DNA of 64,000 nucleotides from Chloracidobacterium sp. Its GTDB lineage: Bacteria > Acidobacteriota > Blastocatellia > Pyrinomonadales > Pyrinomonadaceae. The stretch is taken from assembly GCA_015075585.1 (NCBI GenBank), contig JABTUB010000001.1, positions 186,001-250,000 of the forward strand, in the 5' to 3' direction. The notes beneath the pieces are model-generated. The model was not told where the DNA came from. It saw nothing but the letters and a program-made list of their open reading frames with translations, and searched no databases. Shown in pieces: positions 33,739 through 42,373 of this stretch (position 1 is its first letter; each line of letters starts with the position of its first letter). The position numbers were made by a program, and so were the translations under genes.

Positions 33739-35658
33739 TCATCCGCGCCTGAGATATCGGTCGTACCAAAGCTGAAAGACGAGCAGCGTCCAAAGTTCCT
33801 TGTGGTGCGACGCCTTGCCGTGCATGTGCTCGCTGATAAGGCTGCGTACATATGCCGGTTCAAATAGGCCTTGCTCGGCAAGCCTTTTTTCGGCAAGCAT
33901 CTCCTCAACCAGCGGCCGAAGCCGCCCGCGTAGCCACTCGGCGACCGGAATTCCGAAGCCCTTTTTTGGCCGATGCAATATCTCGTCGGGCAGTCGGCCG
34001 CGCAAGGCCGCTTTTAGGATGTGCTTGCCGCTCTTGCCCCGAAGTTTGTATTCGAGCGGCAACGCCGCAGCAAATTGGCCGACACGCGGATCGAGAAATG
34101 GCGCCCGCGTTTCGAGCGAGACGGCCATCGCAGCACGATCGACCTTTGTCAGGATATCCTCGGCAAGGTAATAGCTGACATCGACCTGCTGAAATCTCTC
34201 GATATCCGTTTCGGCGTCCGTCGTTTCGAACAGTTCTCGCGGCCCGAGATAGATGTCCGCATCGGTATTTTCGAGCACACTGCGGGTCAAAAGCCGGTTA
34301 TGCTGTGCCGACGCGAACGAGCCGAACCATGTGTGGTGGCGTTCGATGCCGTCAAGTTCAGCCGCTCGTATGAAACGCTTCGCCTTGTAATCAAAGGACA
34401 TATTGTCCCGCGAGACCGGCAGCCGTTGTACCGCCGGTGCGATCATGCGGCGGCGTATCGCGGCCGGTATCGCAAGGAATTTTTGTGTGATCTGATGTGC
34501 GCGGTACATCGGATAGCCGGCAAAAAGCTCATCCCCGCCGTCGCCGCCGAGAGCAACGGTAACGTGCCGTCTTACAAAACGAGCGAGCAGATATGTCGGT
34601 ATCAAAGAGCCGTCGGACAACGGTTCGTCAAGCCATTCGCCGATCTCACCGATCAGATCTCCGGCCGCGGCCGCCGACAGCGTATCCTCGTAATGCTCTG
34701 TGCGAAGGTGCTTTGCTACAAGCCGTGCATAACGCGACTCGTCAAACGAATCTTCCTCGAATCCGATCGAGAATGTTTTGACACGCTCACTCGCATGTTC
34801 TGTTGCAAGGGCCGCAACGGTTGACGAATCGATCCCGCCGGAGAGCAGTATGCCGAGCGGTACATCCGCGACAAGCCGCATCCGCACTGCATCGGAAAGC
34901 AGTTCGCAAAGCTCATCCGCGCGCTTGTTGAATAAAGATCCGTGACGTTCGCCGCGGTGTTGGGCCTCCCCGCCTGACCACGACAGCCGCCAATATCGTC
35001 GTATCCGCACCTCGCCGGCTTCGGCGGTCATCATGTGTGCGGCCGGAAGCTTGGAAATGCCTTTGTAGATCGACCTCGGAGCGGGCACATAATCGTATGA
35101 GATGTATTGTCGGAGTGAGTCGAGATCAAGCTCGGCATTTACCGCCGGATGTGCGAGCATGGCCTTCGGTTCGGAGCCCCAGATCAGCTTGCCGTCAAAA
35201 ATACCGTAATACAACGGCTTTTCGCCAAAGCGGTCGCGTGCGATGACGAGCTTTTGCCGCTTCGCATCCCACAACGCGAAAGCGAACATTCCGTTAAGAT
35301 GATCGACCAATGCCTCGCCGTATTCTTCGTATAGGTGCGGCACGATCTCGGTGTCGGAACTTGTGATGAACTTGTGGCCGCGTTTCTCAAGTTCCGTCCT
35401 CACTTCGCGATAATTGTAAAGCTCGCCGTTCATCATAACGACAACGCTCTTATCGCAGCTGAAAACAGGCTGATCGCCCGTCTTGAGATCGATGATCGAA
35501 AGCCTTCGCATGCCGAGCGCGACTCGGTCATCCGTCCACAGACCCTCGGAATCCGGCCCGCGATGCAGGATCGCCTCGCACATCGAGTGCAGCACGCCCT
35601 CAACGTCGCGGTTAGGTTTAGTTGTGTCCAGGTTGATCCAACCCGCAATTCCGCACAT
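33739..35658 (-). CDS. asnB: Asparagine synthase (glutamine-hydrolysing), AsnB type
   Basis: 639 residues. The N-terminal class II glutaminase uses Cys2 (MCGIAGW), which fixes the start. The C-terminal synthetase domain has the PP-loop LLSGGIDSS (near residue 276). In surface-glycan or exosortase clusters this type amidates sugars or peptides rather than making free asparagine. The neighbouring glycosyltransferase and methyltransferases point that way. Its ATG directly abuts the stop codon of the small nuclease gene of the inserted restriction-modification island, leaving no spacer of its own. Expression may now depend on that operon. Confidence 0.93.
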   Translation of the reverse strand: MCGIAGWINLDTTKPNRDVEGVLHSMCEAILHRGPDSEGLWTDDRVALGMRRLSIIDLKTGDQPVFSCDKSVVVMMNGELYNYREVRTELEKRGHKFITSSDTEIVPHLYEEYGEALVDHLNGMFAFALWDAKRQKLVIARDRFGEKPLYYGIFDGKLIWGSEPKAMLAHPAVNAELDLDSLRQYISYDYVPAPRSIYKGISKLPAAHMMTAEAGEVRIRRYWRLSWSGGEAQHRGERHGSLFNKRADELCELLSDAVRMRLVADVPLGILLSGGIDSSTVAALATEHASERVKTFSIGFEEDSFDESRYARLVAKHLRTEHYEDTLSAAAAGDLIGEIGEWLDEPLSDGSLIPTYLLARFVRRHVTVALGGDGGDELFAGYPMYRAHQITQKFLAIPAAIRRRMIAPAVQRLPVSRDNMSFDYKAKRFIRAAELDGIERHHTWFGSFASAQHNRLLTRSVLENTDADIYLGPRELFETTDAETDIERFQQVDVSYYLAEDILTKVDRAAMAVSLETRAPFLDPRVGQFAAALPLEYKLRGKSGKHILKAALRGRLPDEILHRPKKGFGIPVAEWLRGRLRPLVEEMLAEKRLAEQGLFEPAYVRSLISEHMHGKASHHKELWTLLVFQLWYDRYLRRG

Positions 35659-36153
35659 CTAGAATCTTTGATGGATGATACTGTTCGTGCGATCCGCATC
35701 CTGTTTCAGATAGTCCCATTTGATTACATCGATTCGCCGATTCGGCCTAAACTCCAAGGCGTCTCTGCGATTGTAAGTACGGAGAAGTCTGTTTAGCGTC
35801 GATCCCATTCCTTTTGGACTTAAGAGAATCGAGTATACTGGAAGTGCGATACAGGAATATCCTATGAGCTGGGAGAGATGCAATAGCGAAAGTGGTGAAT
35901 TCTTACATTCGACAAAAACGAGATCAACTTTGTTCGCAAACTCAACAAAGCCTGTAATATCTTGACGAATGTGATAGGTTGCAAACTCAGGGAAAAACGT
36001 CTGGTAATTCAGTTGCAAGATGAAATTGCTTAGGTCGCTGTTATGAGTATCAAGCACATGAATATTTGTTGCTTCCTTTCCTAACCTTTGCCGCAAGTCA
36101 CTATTTAGCCACTTTATTACGTCAGGATACATTTCTATCTCGTTTTTATACAT
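35659..36153 (-). CDS. Small PD-(D/E)XK-like protein, putative cleavage subunit of the R-M system
   Basis: 164 residues. A possible PD-(D/E)XK site is visible in NKVDLVFVECKNS: Asp77, then Glu82-x-Lys84 at the end of a hydrophobic strand, followed by a helix (SLLHLSQLIGYS) as in many small restriction nucleases. No separate DNA-recognition domain is evident at this size. Its start overlaps the LAGLIDADG-like gene by 8 bases, so the two proteins are probably made together. Small catalytic subunits of this size are known from heterodimeric Type IIT enzymes. Its stop is directly followed by the asnB start. Function inferred from motif and context. Confidence 0.6.
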   Translation of the reverse strand: MYKNEIEMYPDVIKWLNSDLRQRLGKEATNIHVLDTHNSDLSNFILQLNYQTFFPEFATYHIRQDITGFVEFANKVDLVFVECKNSPLSLLHLSQLIGYSCIALPVYSILLSPKGMGSTLNRLLRTYNRRDALEFRPNRRIDVIKWDYLKQDADRTNSIIHQRF

Positions 36154-37036
36154 CGCAATCGTTTTGCAAATAACAACCTAAACACTTGCAAATCTCTTTA
36201 TAAGAATTGAAATGTCGGCCATTTAATTCTTTCGGCAACTTATCATGCGTTTCATGATCATGAGCGCCTTTTGTCTTTCCTCTACCAACAACTCCTGTAC
36301 ACAACGCCTTCCGTGTTTTGAAATTTGCTTTGTTAAATTCAGAGAGTTCAGCCAACGCTTCGTTCTTGTGAGAAATATAAAATCCAATTTTCTCAAAATC
36401 GTCTGCGAAAATTTTGATTTGATGTTCTTTTGCCCAACTCGTTCCGGTTCCACCCCTTATATTCGGATGACCATAGCCAATATATTGAATAGGGACGTTG
36501 AGCGATTGGGTAAGCTGGCATATCTGCGGTGGAAGAAACCAATTCTTATTCGAAACTTCAATATAGACACGATGCCTACCATCCGTATAAACATTGGATT
36601 TTCGAACGAAGCCGGTGACGTCAGCGATCCCTCTTAAGAATTCTTTTTTGTTCGTATCATTCGTTTCAAACATCGGCTCCGGAATCAGGAAATCATGAAA
36701 ACTAAATCGAGTTCCGTTTATTAGGAACTTAATAAATAGCCAGGCAATATCTTCTTTAACCCAAGTGAGAAGAATTGAAATTTTTTTGTCGACTACTTTC
36801 TCCACGTTGACTCCAATCTGCTGCAATCGATGCACAACTGGATCAAGGGATGTCTGTATATGCAGACGCTGGTCAAAAACTCTCGTAATTGCTCTTGATT
36901 CAAGAGATTTGTACTCAAAGCCAATAACAATTCTCTTTACGTCATTGTTGTATTGAATTTCTCCGTGGCCTGTAATGAGCCCGAGTAAATAAGAAATATC
37001 CGGTGTTAGAAAGGTTGAGACTTTGTTCTTATCCAT
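36146..37036 (-). CDS. Degenerate LAGLIDADG-fold protein, putative recognition subunit of the R-M system
   Basis: 296 residues with two LAGLIDADG-like motifs about 115 residues apart, the spacing of a single-chain homing endonuclease: LLGLITGHG (17-25) and LRGIADVTG (134-142). In both, the catalytic aspartate at position 8 is replaced (His24 and Thr141), so it should not cut DNA by the usual mechanism. The fold would still bind a specific sequence, as in the transcription factor WhiA. It lies between the methyltransferase and a PD-(D/E)XK-like gene with 8-base overlaps on both sides, suggesting that it supplies target recognition for the cleavage partner. Base composition is foreign. Confidence 0.6.
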   Translation of the reverse strand: MDKNKVSTFLTPDISYLLGLITGHGEIQYNNDVKRIVIGFEYKSLESRAITRVFDQRLHIQTSLDPVVHRLQQIGVNVEKVVDKKISILLTWVKEDIAWLFIKFLINGTRFSFHDFLIPEPMFETNDTNKKEFLRGIADVTGFVRKSNVYTDGRHRVYIEVSNKNWFLPPQICQLTQSLNVPIQYIGYGHPNIRGGTGTSWAKEHQIKIFADDFEKIGFYISHKNEALAELSEFNKANFKTRKALCTGVVGRGKTKGAHDHETHDKLPKELNGRHFNSYKEICKCLGCYLQNDCDV

Positions 37037-38870
37037 TTACGGGCTTCCGAAATATTAGCACGTATTCGTGCACCTTATTTACGATGAATTTGTATGGGTA
37101 GCCCAAGGGCCTCATGTTATTGTATTCCTGTTGTCGGTCCCAGATAATAATATCTTCAAATGAGAAGCCGACTTCTTGTACAATCCTCGCGGCATCTATA
37201 TGCAAAGGGAAAAATTTATCCTTCTTCCGCAAATCCATAACATTCATAATGAAGTAGCCTTTTGGCTTCATTACTTTGAATACCTCGTTGCAGACTTCCT
37301 TAAGGGTGGAAATAAACTCGTCGTAACCTGTGATGTTCCCTAAGTCGTTATCTTTGTTCGAGTAGTTTTCGTTTTCCTTGTAATCCGCCGTTCGTTGCCT
37401 GTTCAAAATGTCCCAGTAGGGCGGTGACGTTATACACAAGTCAACTGACTCCAACTCTAACTTTTGTGATAGATGCCGGGAGTCGCCAACAATGTATTTG
37501 TCTTCAAGTCCATGAGGTACAATGTTGTAAGAGCTTGCAGCTCTCTTCACAAAGAGTTCTTTGTAGTCGGGATTTAAGTCAATGCCTATAACGTCTTTAT
37601 CATTTTTCAAGCCTGCAATTAGTGTAGTTCCCGATCCCGCAAAGCAGTCCAGAATTCTGCCACCATTTGGTTTGCAGAAAGTTTCAATAAGTTTTGAGAT
37701 TAACCTTATAGTAAAAATTGCAGGATGATGTAATTGCTTTTCCTCATCTGACTTTCCAAGATCGCGCCAAATACTGAAAGAATTTCGTAACCATTCTTTG
37801 CCAGTCAAGCTGTTGGTTTGATTAACCGCCTTAGTAGGCTTAACTAAAAACAAATGTTCACGTGTTAGTTGTGGATCTTCAGCTGTTTGGTTGATACTCT
37901 TATATCGTTTATGGTTTTCCGTAAAAGTCTCAACTCTTCCGATACGTGAGAGTGTTTGATAAATTGCCGATTGGGGAATTACGCCCTCGTTGTTATAACT
38001 CAAAACAATGTATTGCGATTTCGAAGAGCAGGAAATTAAGTCTTCTAATGCACCTAATGCGCTAACCTTTGAACAATATTTCGATTTTTGATGGTCATAC
38101 TTTCTCATGCCTGTTTCGCCATAAATCTCAGGCATATTTTTAAACCAACCTTCTGCAATCAATTCAAGTATGAAGTAGTTTGAAGCATATTGCCTACCAT
38201 TGTACGGGGGGTCAAGATAGAGAATGTCTGGTTGAATTTCTTTTACAAGTTCGTTTGCATCTTGTTTGAATGCTTTGTTCTTATTCTCGCTAGGAATTAT
38301 GTCTACCGGTTCAAGTCTCAAAGAGTTCAGTGCCCTCTTATCCCAAGTTTTTAAGTATGCGGCATATGTTCCTGAAACATTGCTTACGAGGTTTACTCCA
38401 CGCAAAAGGGAAGTGATTAGGTAATAATATTCTGATACGGAGATGCGCTTTTCATCCTTCCATTCCTCAAATAAGTAGCGGAATGTGTCGATTCTTAATG
38501 CGTTTTGGTCGGTGAAATACTTTCTGCCACCGGTAGGAGAATAATTCTCATACATGAATCCCGCTTTTTGAGTCTTGAGGTTATTCAAGTAGTCAAATAA
38601 TCCTTTAACTCCATTTTTAAATTTGAGGTGGGAACTCAGCCTTTTGAATTGTGGTTCTTTGTTTAGTTCGATATAGGTCTTAGCAATCGCGTAAGAAAAT
38701 TCAAGAGTGTCGTTTGCTATTACGGTGAAGCCAAGTTTTTTGAAATGCCGACCAACTACCGAAGTGCCCGAGAAAAGATCCACAAAGTTGGACGTACCAT
38801 TTACTCCTGTTATCTTAACAACCCCCTCGATAAATGGCAGTAGCTTGGTTTTTGCACCGTAGTAACGCAT
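37029..38870 (-). CDS. Dual-domain DNA methyltransferase (D12-class adenine plus N4/N6 type)
   Basis: 613 residues containing two complete methyltransferase domains. Domain 1 (about 1-350) is D12 class: MRYYGAKTKL at the start, DLFSGTSVVG (31-40) for SAM, and DPPY (220-223) as catalytic motif, hence N6-adenine. Domain 2 (about 380-613) has HPAIFTIRLI, FAGSGTT (410-416) and TSPPYW (481-486), typical of N4-cytosine or N6-adenine enzymes. Two domains on one chain suggest an asymmetric recognition site whose strands are modified separately, as with M.BsrI. It overlaps the next gene by 8 bases (ATGGATAA). Confidence 0.88.
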   Translation of the reverse strand: MRYYGAKTKLLPFIEGVVKITGVNGTSNFVDLFSGTSVVGRHFKKLGFTVIANDTLEFSYAIAKTYIELNKEPQFKRLSSHLKFKNGVKGLFDYLNNLKTQKAGFMYENYSPTGGRKYFTDQNALRIDTFRYLFEEWKDEKRISVSEYYYLITSLLRGVNLVSNVSGTYAAYLKTWDKRALNSLRLEPVDIIPSENKNKAFKQDANELVKEIQPDILYLDPPYNGRQYASNYFILELIAEGWFKNMPEIYGETGMRKYDHQKSKYCSKVSALGALEDLISCSSKSQYIVLSYNNEGVIPQSAIYQTLSRIGRVETFTENHKRYKSINQTAEDPQLTREHLFLVKPTKAVNQTNSLTGKEWLRNSFSIWRDLGKSDEEKQLHHPAIFTIRLISKLIETFCKPNGGRILDCFAGSGTTLIAGLKNDKDVIGIDLNPDYKELFVKRAASSYNIVPHGLEDKYIVGDSRHLSQKLELESVDLCITSPPYWDILNRQRTADYKENENYSNKDNDLGNITGYDEFISTLKEVCNEVFKVMKPKGYFIMNVMDLRKKDKFFPLHIDAARIVQEVGFSFEDIIIWDRQQEYNNMRPLGYPYKFIVNKVHEYVLIFRKPVNG

Positions 38871-38927
38871 ACTTAATGGTAGTTTAACAAGTAAAGCCTA
38901 ATAGGAAAATCCCAAGGACTACTGCGC

Positions 38928-39887
38928 CTAAAACCCTATTCTTTCCCTCACAGCGTAGATCGCCTTGTCCTGGGACTCGTGGTAGGTGCGGACGAGGAGT
39001 TCGGCGAGCAGCCCCATCAAGAAAAACTGTACAGAGATCGCCAGCATTACGACCGCGACGACCGGCAGCGGCGTTTGGATGAACGACGTCCCTTCTATCT
39101 TGAGGACAACTGCCCATATGCCCGCGATCATTGAAAGAAAGAAAGCCAGCATCCCGAACGTTCCGAACACATAGGTCGGCTTTGTCTGATACGACGCCAT
39201 GAACTTGATCGTCATCAGGTCGAAAATGACCTTGACGGTGCGTGAAATACCGTATTTTGACTTGCCCATCGTGCGGGCGTGGTGATCGACCGGTATCTCG
39301 GTAACGCGTGCCCCGGCCCACGATGCGAAGATCGGGATGAAGCGGTGCATCTCGCCGTAGAGCTTTACATCCTGAAGCACCTCGCGGCGATATGCCTTTA
39401 GCGAGCATCCGTAATCGTGCAGATGAACGCCTCCGATCCAAGAGATGATCCGATTTGCGATCTGCGACGGCAGCTTTCGCGAGACGAGTTTGTCCTGCCG
39501 GTTCTTTCGCCAGCCCGAAACGACATCGTAGCCCTCATCGAGCTTATCCAATAGTCGTTTGATGTCCGCCGGGTCGTTCTGAAGGTCGGCGTCCATCGGG
39601 ATCAGAATGTCGCCTCTTGCGGCATCGATGCCCGCCGACATCGCCGCAGTTTGCCCATAATTCCGCCGCAGTGATATCACACGGACGCGGCTGTCCTCGG
39701 CCGCCAGTTCTTTAAGGATCGCGAGACTCTTGTCGGTCGAGCCGTCATCGACGTAGATGACCTCGGCACTCTTTCCGAGCGCATCGAGTGCCACCTTTAT
39801 CTTGGAATGCATCGGCCGCAAATTATCCTCCTCGTCAAGGACGGGCAGGAACAGCGAGAGCTCAGGCTTTTGATCGGATGTTGTCAT
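38928..39887 (-). CDS. Family 2 glycosyltransferase with C-terminal membrane helices
   Basis: 319 residues from ATG 39887 (MTTSDQKPELS); the longer frame overlaps the upstream gene. The GT-A fold is visible: LFLPVLDEEDN, YVDDGSTDKS, then the metal-binding MDADLQNDP. Two membrane helices at about 235-255 and 270-295 match the DPM1/ArnC/GtrB group, which transfers a sugar from a nucleotide to undecaprenyl or dolichyl phosphate. It is in the same direction as, and 10 bases after, the methyltransferase gene. The restriction-modification island follows it. Confidence 0.9.
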   Translation of the reverse strand: MTTSDQKPELSLFLPVLDEEDNLRPMHSKIKVALDALGKSAEVIYVDDGSTDKSLAILKELAAEDSRVRVISLRRNYGQTAAMSAGIDAARGDILIPMDADLQNDPADIKRLLDKLDEGYDVVSGWRKNRQDKLVSRKLPSQIANRIISWIGGVHLHDYGCSLKAYRREVLQDVKLYGEMHRFIPIFASWAGARVTEIPVDHHARTMGKSKYGISRTVKVIFDLMTIKFMASYQTKPTYVFGTFGMLAFFLSMIAGIWAVVLKIEGTSFIQTPLPVVAVVMLAISVQFFLMGLLAELLVRTYHESQDKAIYAVRERIGF

Positions 39888-39897
39888 CAGTGAACAG

Positions 39898-40659
39898 TTA
39901 CGGCCGCCTTGCCGCCACGACGATCGAGACGCCGACCGGGAAATTATAACGCTTGAGCCAAAAACGCTCTGCGGCAAAGAGGTTGCCGAACAGGCCATTT
40001 AGGGCCGAGACGTTAATATTGTTCTCGCTCGCGGGCCGCAGCCCCGTCGTTTTCATAAGCAGACGGCCCGTCAATATCGGCACAAAGAATGTCCAATTAG
40101 CGTATGTTGCCCGCTCGACCTCGTAACCCGCGGCTGTTATGCGATCGACGATCTGCCGTCGTGTATAGCGTATGCGGTGGTGTGAGATGTCGTCCTGCAC
40201 GCCCCAGAGCCACATAAATGCCGGTACGAAAAATAGCGAGTAACCGCCGCTTCGCGTAACGCGGTGCATCTCTTTAAGGCCGGCAAGATCCTCATCGAGA
40301 TGCTCGATCACGTCGAGAGCCGTTGTCAGATCAAAGGTCTCGTCTGCATAAGGCAGCGTTTCCGCAAGGCCTTTTTGCACACGAAGGCCCTTTTGCCGAC
40401 AGAACTCAAGCGCATCGTCAGAAACGTCAACCCCCTCGGCGTCGCCGTATTGCGACAGCATCTCGACATTTGCCCCTGTGCCGCAGCCGACATCGAGGAT
40501 CTTTAGGCTGTCCGTGCCGGGCCGCAGTTTCCGAACGATCGTATCGAGAAAGCTTTCGAGGATCGCGCGCCGACCGACGAACCACCAATGAGACCCTTCG
40601 ACCTCATCCATGATCGCGTATGTGTGCCGCTGCATTTCCTGCGGAAGCGCTGTTGACAT
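39898..40659 (-). CDS. Class I SAM-dependent methyltransferase
   Basis: 253 residues. SAM motif I is ILDVGCGTGANVE, the acidic ribose-binding residue is in AEGVDVS, and motif II is FDLTTALDVIEHL. The N-terminal MDEVEGSHWWFVGRRAIL pattern (H-W-W/F) recurs in methyltransferases of glycan and lipid-linked sugar clusters. Downstream of it lies the polyprenyl-phosphate glycosyltransferase, with only 10 bases between. The substrate is unknown; a sugar or lipid carrier is a reasonable guess. Confidence 0.87.
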   Translation of the reverse strand: MSTALPQEMQRHTYAIMDEVEGSHWWFVGRRAILESFLDTIVRKLRPGTDSLKILDVGCGTGANVEMLSQYGDAEGVDVSDDALEFCRQKGLRVQKGLAETLPYADETFDLTTALDVIEHLDEDLAGLKEMHRVTRSGGYSLFFVPAFMWLWGVQDDISHHRIRYTRRQIVDRITAAGYEVERATYANWTFFVPILTGRLLMKTTGLRPASENNINVSALNGLFGNLFAAERFWLKRYNFPVGVSIVVAARRP

Positions 40660-40679
40660 AAAGGTTTACATTGGCCGCT

Positions 40680-41318
40680 TCAGACCACAATACCCATCAT
40701 TTCGGTCGCGAGCGATCCTTGGTTGCCGTTCAACTCAAGGCCGTAACTCTCGCGAAGCCGCCGGTCAATACCTGTCGGGTCGACCTCGCATTTGCCGTCC
40801 TCGCGGCACAGTATCATCAACTGCAGGCCCTCATCCAGATACGGTTCACGATCGATGCAAAGCATATAGTCGCCGGCACTTTTGTGTGCGGCAAGCTCCA
40901 TTTCGTAAAGCGTCGGGTTGAAGACACCAAGCGGATTCATATCGGCGTTGGAAAGGCTTTCGAGCGTCTGAGCAAAGTCGTAAGCATGCTGGCCTTCGTG
41001 GACAAAGGTGCCTTCGCAGCCCTGTTGGCCGCCGGTGTCGATCGTCTCTTTGGCGATCGTGATGTAGATCTCGCCGAGGGCATCTATGAGGCTCATGCGT
41101 TCACGCTTCAATCGGATGTTCGTCATGACGGGATTGATCACGCCCGTTACGCCCGAGGCATTGACCTCTGACACGGGCCGTACACGCACAAGCAATTGGG
41201 ATTCGAGAATGGCGCCGATGACAGCCTTGTGGTGATTGTTCCCCTTTGCCAGAATGGTCGCGAAAGCATCCTCGATCGACCGCTGATATTTTTCGTCAAT
41301 ACCTTTCTCAAATCTCAT
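40680..41318 (-). CDS. Uncharacterised protein with HExxH motif
   Basis: 212 residues from ATG 41318 (MRFEKGIDEKY). No signal peptide. The stretch GTFVHEGQHAYDF contains HEGQH, an HExxH zinc-binding pattern, and a downstream YEMELAAHKSAGDY carries a glutamate and histidine that could complete a gluzincin-like site. I do not recognise the family. It lies between two methyltransferase genes on the same strand, 9 bases after the upstream one. Peptidase activity is only a possibility. Confidence 0.6.
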   Translation of the reverse strand: MRFEKGIDEKYQRSIEDAFATILAKGNNHHKAVIGAILESQLLVRVRPVSEVNASGVTGVINPVMTNIRLKRERMSLIDALGEIYITIAKETIDTGGQQGCEGTFVHEGQHAYDFAQTLESLSNADMNPLGVFNPTLYEMELAAHKSAGDYMLCIDREPYLDEGLQLMILCREDGKCEVDPTGIDRRLRESYGLELNGNQGSLATEMMGIVV

Positions 41319-41326
41319 ATCACAAC

Positions 41327-42322
41327 TTAAACGATGCAGCCGAAGCCGCACCAACTGTTCCTATTATGCCAAGTAATCTCAATATCCTTAGCACCTATCT
41401 CTTTCCACCAGCCGCCGAATTCGTCTTTTGATATGTAAAAAGCAGTCGGCGCGACCAGGTGATCAAAGACTATATTGTGCTGTTCGCGCCAGCCGAACGA
41501 GCCGAGGTGATTTAGATATTCGTTGTAAAACAGCTTGTTCGCAACGGGTCTCGCAAGGATATTCAGCGGCCGATACACGAGCTTTGTCGAGAGAAAGACG
41601 CCTAGCGTCGGCAGTTTTGACAGCTGATAAAGCATCGGCTGCGATATCTGCGACGTGAAGCCTTGCCGCACGGGATCGATGAACCGTGTGATCCAGCCGT
41701 TATTCTCCGCACCATAGACCCATGCTGAAATATGTCCGCCGTGCTTCACTTTTCCGGCAAGCGAGATGAACGCCTTCTTCGGATCGGGCGTGTGATGCAG
41801 CACGCCGACGCTGAATGCGTAGTCGAACGCCTTTTTTAACGGCAGCTTGAAAATATCACACTGGATGATATGCGCATTCGGCAGTTCACGCGTCAGGGCG
41901 AATGCCGATTCGACACCGTCGCCAAGATCGATGCCGACCACATCTTTTGCGCCCCATTCGGCGGCAAGTTTTGTGTGGCGGCCTTTGCCGCAGCCCCCTT
42001 CCAGGACCATCTTTCCCTCAAAGAAATCTGGCTTAACAGGTTGGAGCCAGCCGAGGAGCTGATCGTCATATTTCGGGTCCTCCTGCGTAAAATTCGTCCA
42101 TTGCCAGCCGAAGTTCCCGGCCGTGGCGGCCTTGTCCGCTTCGATCTTTTCAAGGTCGGCGAACCTGGGCACACCTCGGACGATCTTGAATTCGCGATCG
42201 CACTTACGACAAGCAAGCGTTCCTTCAATGATCTCGCGTTCCTCGTACTTTCCCGCATACGGAAGAAAGATATCGCCGCCGCAGATAGGACACGCCAACA
42301 GGTCTAACAGTTTTTCTTTCAT
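41327..42322 (-). CDS. Zinc-ribbon (Trm112-like) methyltransferase
   Basis: 331 residues. The N-terminal Trm112-like zinc ribbon (LLACPICGG, then LACRKCDREF) is fused to a class I methyltransferase: motif I VLEGGCGKGRHT (near 109), acidic VVGIDLG, and FDYAFSVGVLHHTPDP. The last 100 residues (LGSFGWREQHN onward) are typical of methyltransferases in surface-polysaccharide clusters. It shares the direction and tight spacing of the next gene. The substrate is unknown. Confidence 0.85.
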   Translation of the reverse strand: MKEKLLDLLACPICGGDIFLPYAGKYEEREIIEGTLACRKCDREFKIVRGVPRFADLEKIEADKAATAGNFGWQWTNFTQEDPKYDDQLLGWLQPVKPDFFEGKMVLEGGCGKGRHTKLAAEWGAKDVVGIDLGDGVESAFALTRELPNAHIIQCDIFKLPLKKAFDYAFSVGVLHHTPDPKKAFISLAGKVKHGGHISAWVYGAENNGWITRFIDPVRQGFTSQISQPMLYQLSKLPTLGVFLSTKLVYRPLNILARPVANKLFYNEYLNHLGSFGWREQHNIVFDHLVAPTAFYISKDEFGGWWKEIGAKDIEITWHNRNSWCGFGCIV

Positions 42323-42373
42323 AGGGATGCGGCCGTCAGCTTTGCGTGATCGATACAGCTTGCAGCTTCGCCT

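Larger units (their letters stand above)
35659..38927 (-). mobile_element. AT-rich restriction-modification island between glycosyltransferase and asnB
   Basis: Base composition becomes clearly AT-richer from about 35680 to 38920, and the codon choice changes (many AAA, TTT, AAT) relative to both sides. The three genes inside form a modification-restriction set on the minus strand, joined by 8-base overlaps. The genes on either side (glycosyltransferase and asnB) look like parts of one sugar-polymer operon. No integrase, inverted repeats or target duplication were seen at the ends. Confidence 0.7.

Noticed and set aside
36146..37036. Active homing endonuclease inserted by an intron or intein
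   Set aside because: The motif aspartates are missing, the gene is stand-alone and overlaps both neighbours, and no intein or intron borders are present.
35659..38927. Transposon or phage origin of the restriction island
   Set aside because: No transposase, integrase, terminal inverted repeats or flanking direct repeats were seen.
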